A DNA stretch of 52,467 nt, from assembly GCA_016201205.1 (NCBI GenBank), contig JACQDF010000139.1, positions 1 to 52,467 on the forward strand, written 5' to 3'. Shown here one piece after another: positions 52,331 through 52,467 of this stretch. Source of the DNA: Acidobacteriota bacterium. GTDB taxonomy: Bacteria > Acidobacteriota > Terriglobia > Bryobacterales > Bryobacteraceae. Under the pieces are notes generated by a model. The model searched no databases, was not told the origin of the DNA, and saw nothing but the letters and a program-made list of their open reading frames with translations. Positions within the stretch are counted from its first letter, which is position 1; every line of letters starts with the position of its first letter. The translations under genes were made by a program, and so were the position numbers.

Positions 52331-52405
52331 TGTTCGTCAATGAGAAGAGTTCTTAAGCCGAAGCGGACTCGGCCCTCTCGGGGGTCGAGGCTAAACTCTA
52401 ATGGT

Positions 52406-52467
52406 TCAAACGAGAGTTTGATCCCGGCTCAGAATCAACGTTGGCGGCGCGCTTAACACATGCAAGT
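52406..52467 (+). rRNA. rrs: 16S ribosomal RNA, 5' end (partial)
   Basis: AGAGTTTGATC (from 52413) followed by the GGCTCAG and AACACATGCAAGT conserved blocks is the universal start of 16S rRNA. By alignment with E. coli position 8 the mature end is about 52406. The gene runs off the window. The body of the rRNA operon is therefore just outside. Confidence 0.95.

Overview
The window looks like a chromosomal segment of an Acidobacteriota species close to Solibacter/Bryobacter (Bryobacterales). The basis is indirect: high GC, two large Oar-like TonB-dependent receptors with an N-terminal carboxypeptidase-regulatory-like domain, many secreted Ig-like, PQQ and ThuA proteins, a PEP-CTERM protein and a diheme c cytochrome of planctomycete/acidobacterial style. 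The last ~60 bases are the start of a 16S rRNA gene, which would settle the taxonomy if extended.

Layout. 72-2354 (minus): an arsenosugar module (AhpD-like protein, radical SAM ArsS, alpha/beta hydrolase). 2443-2519: a 77-bp palindrome. 2537-6722 (plus): two secreted proteins, one with six Ig-like repeats, then a LuxR-type regulator without its phospho-acceptor Asp. 6741-11320 is a scarred accessory stretch: a hydrolase with a palindromic operator, an attC-like half site, a small membrane protein, a UPF0175 antitoxin with a truncated PIN toxin, a tyrosine-recombinase remnant, a serine hydrolase and a broken PQQ-repeat gene. 11386-16873: pyrR-pyrB-pyrC and a UPF0182 membrane protein. 16889-21820: gamma-glutamyltransferase, a sugar isomerase-like protein, diheme cytochrome c and a PQQ dehydrogenase, closed by a bidirectional terminator. 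21865-26064 (minus): a DUF3500 Tat protein and an intact Oar-like receptor. 26149-28599: two metalloproteases and an rRNA methyltransferase. 28696-31031 (minus): a degenerate GGDEF protein and a glycine-zipper protein. 31164-34015: a compact sulfur-carrier-dependent cysteine pathway (CysM, Mec/JAMM protease, CysO, MoeZ). 34047-36242: a secreted protein and a PEP-CTERM protein. 36359-46024: GntR-ROK kinase-DeoC diverging from a disrupted receptor gene, a glycyl radical enzyme (GRE) with a twin-arginine signal, and its activase. 46099-50475: an RND efflux pair. 50513-51924: ThuA and CBS proteins. 51925-52467: rRNA leader and 16S start.

Three signals stand out. (1) A ~91-93 bp, highly palindromic, TA-flanked repeat occurs three times in the same orientation (18557, 28606, 40388). 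The third copy splits the receptor gene, and removing 95 bp restores the frame exactly. (2) The GRE carries an N-terminal twin-arginine signal with a strong ribosome binding site, which suggests export of an enzyme class normally confined to the cytoplasm. (3) The CysO sulfur carrier has a 12-residue tail masking its Gly-Gly end, next to a JAMM protease that could remove it.
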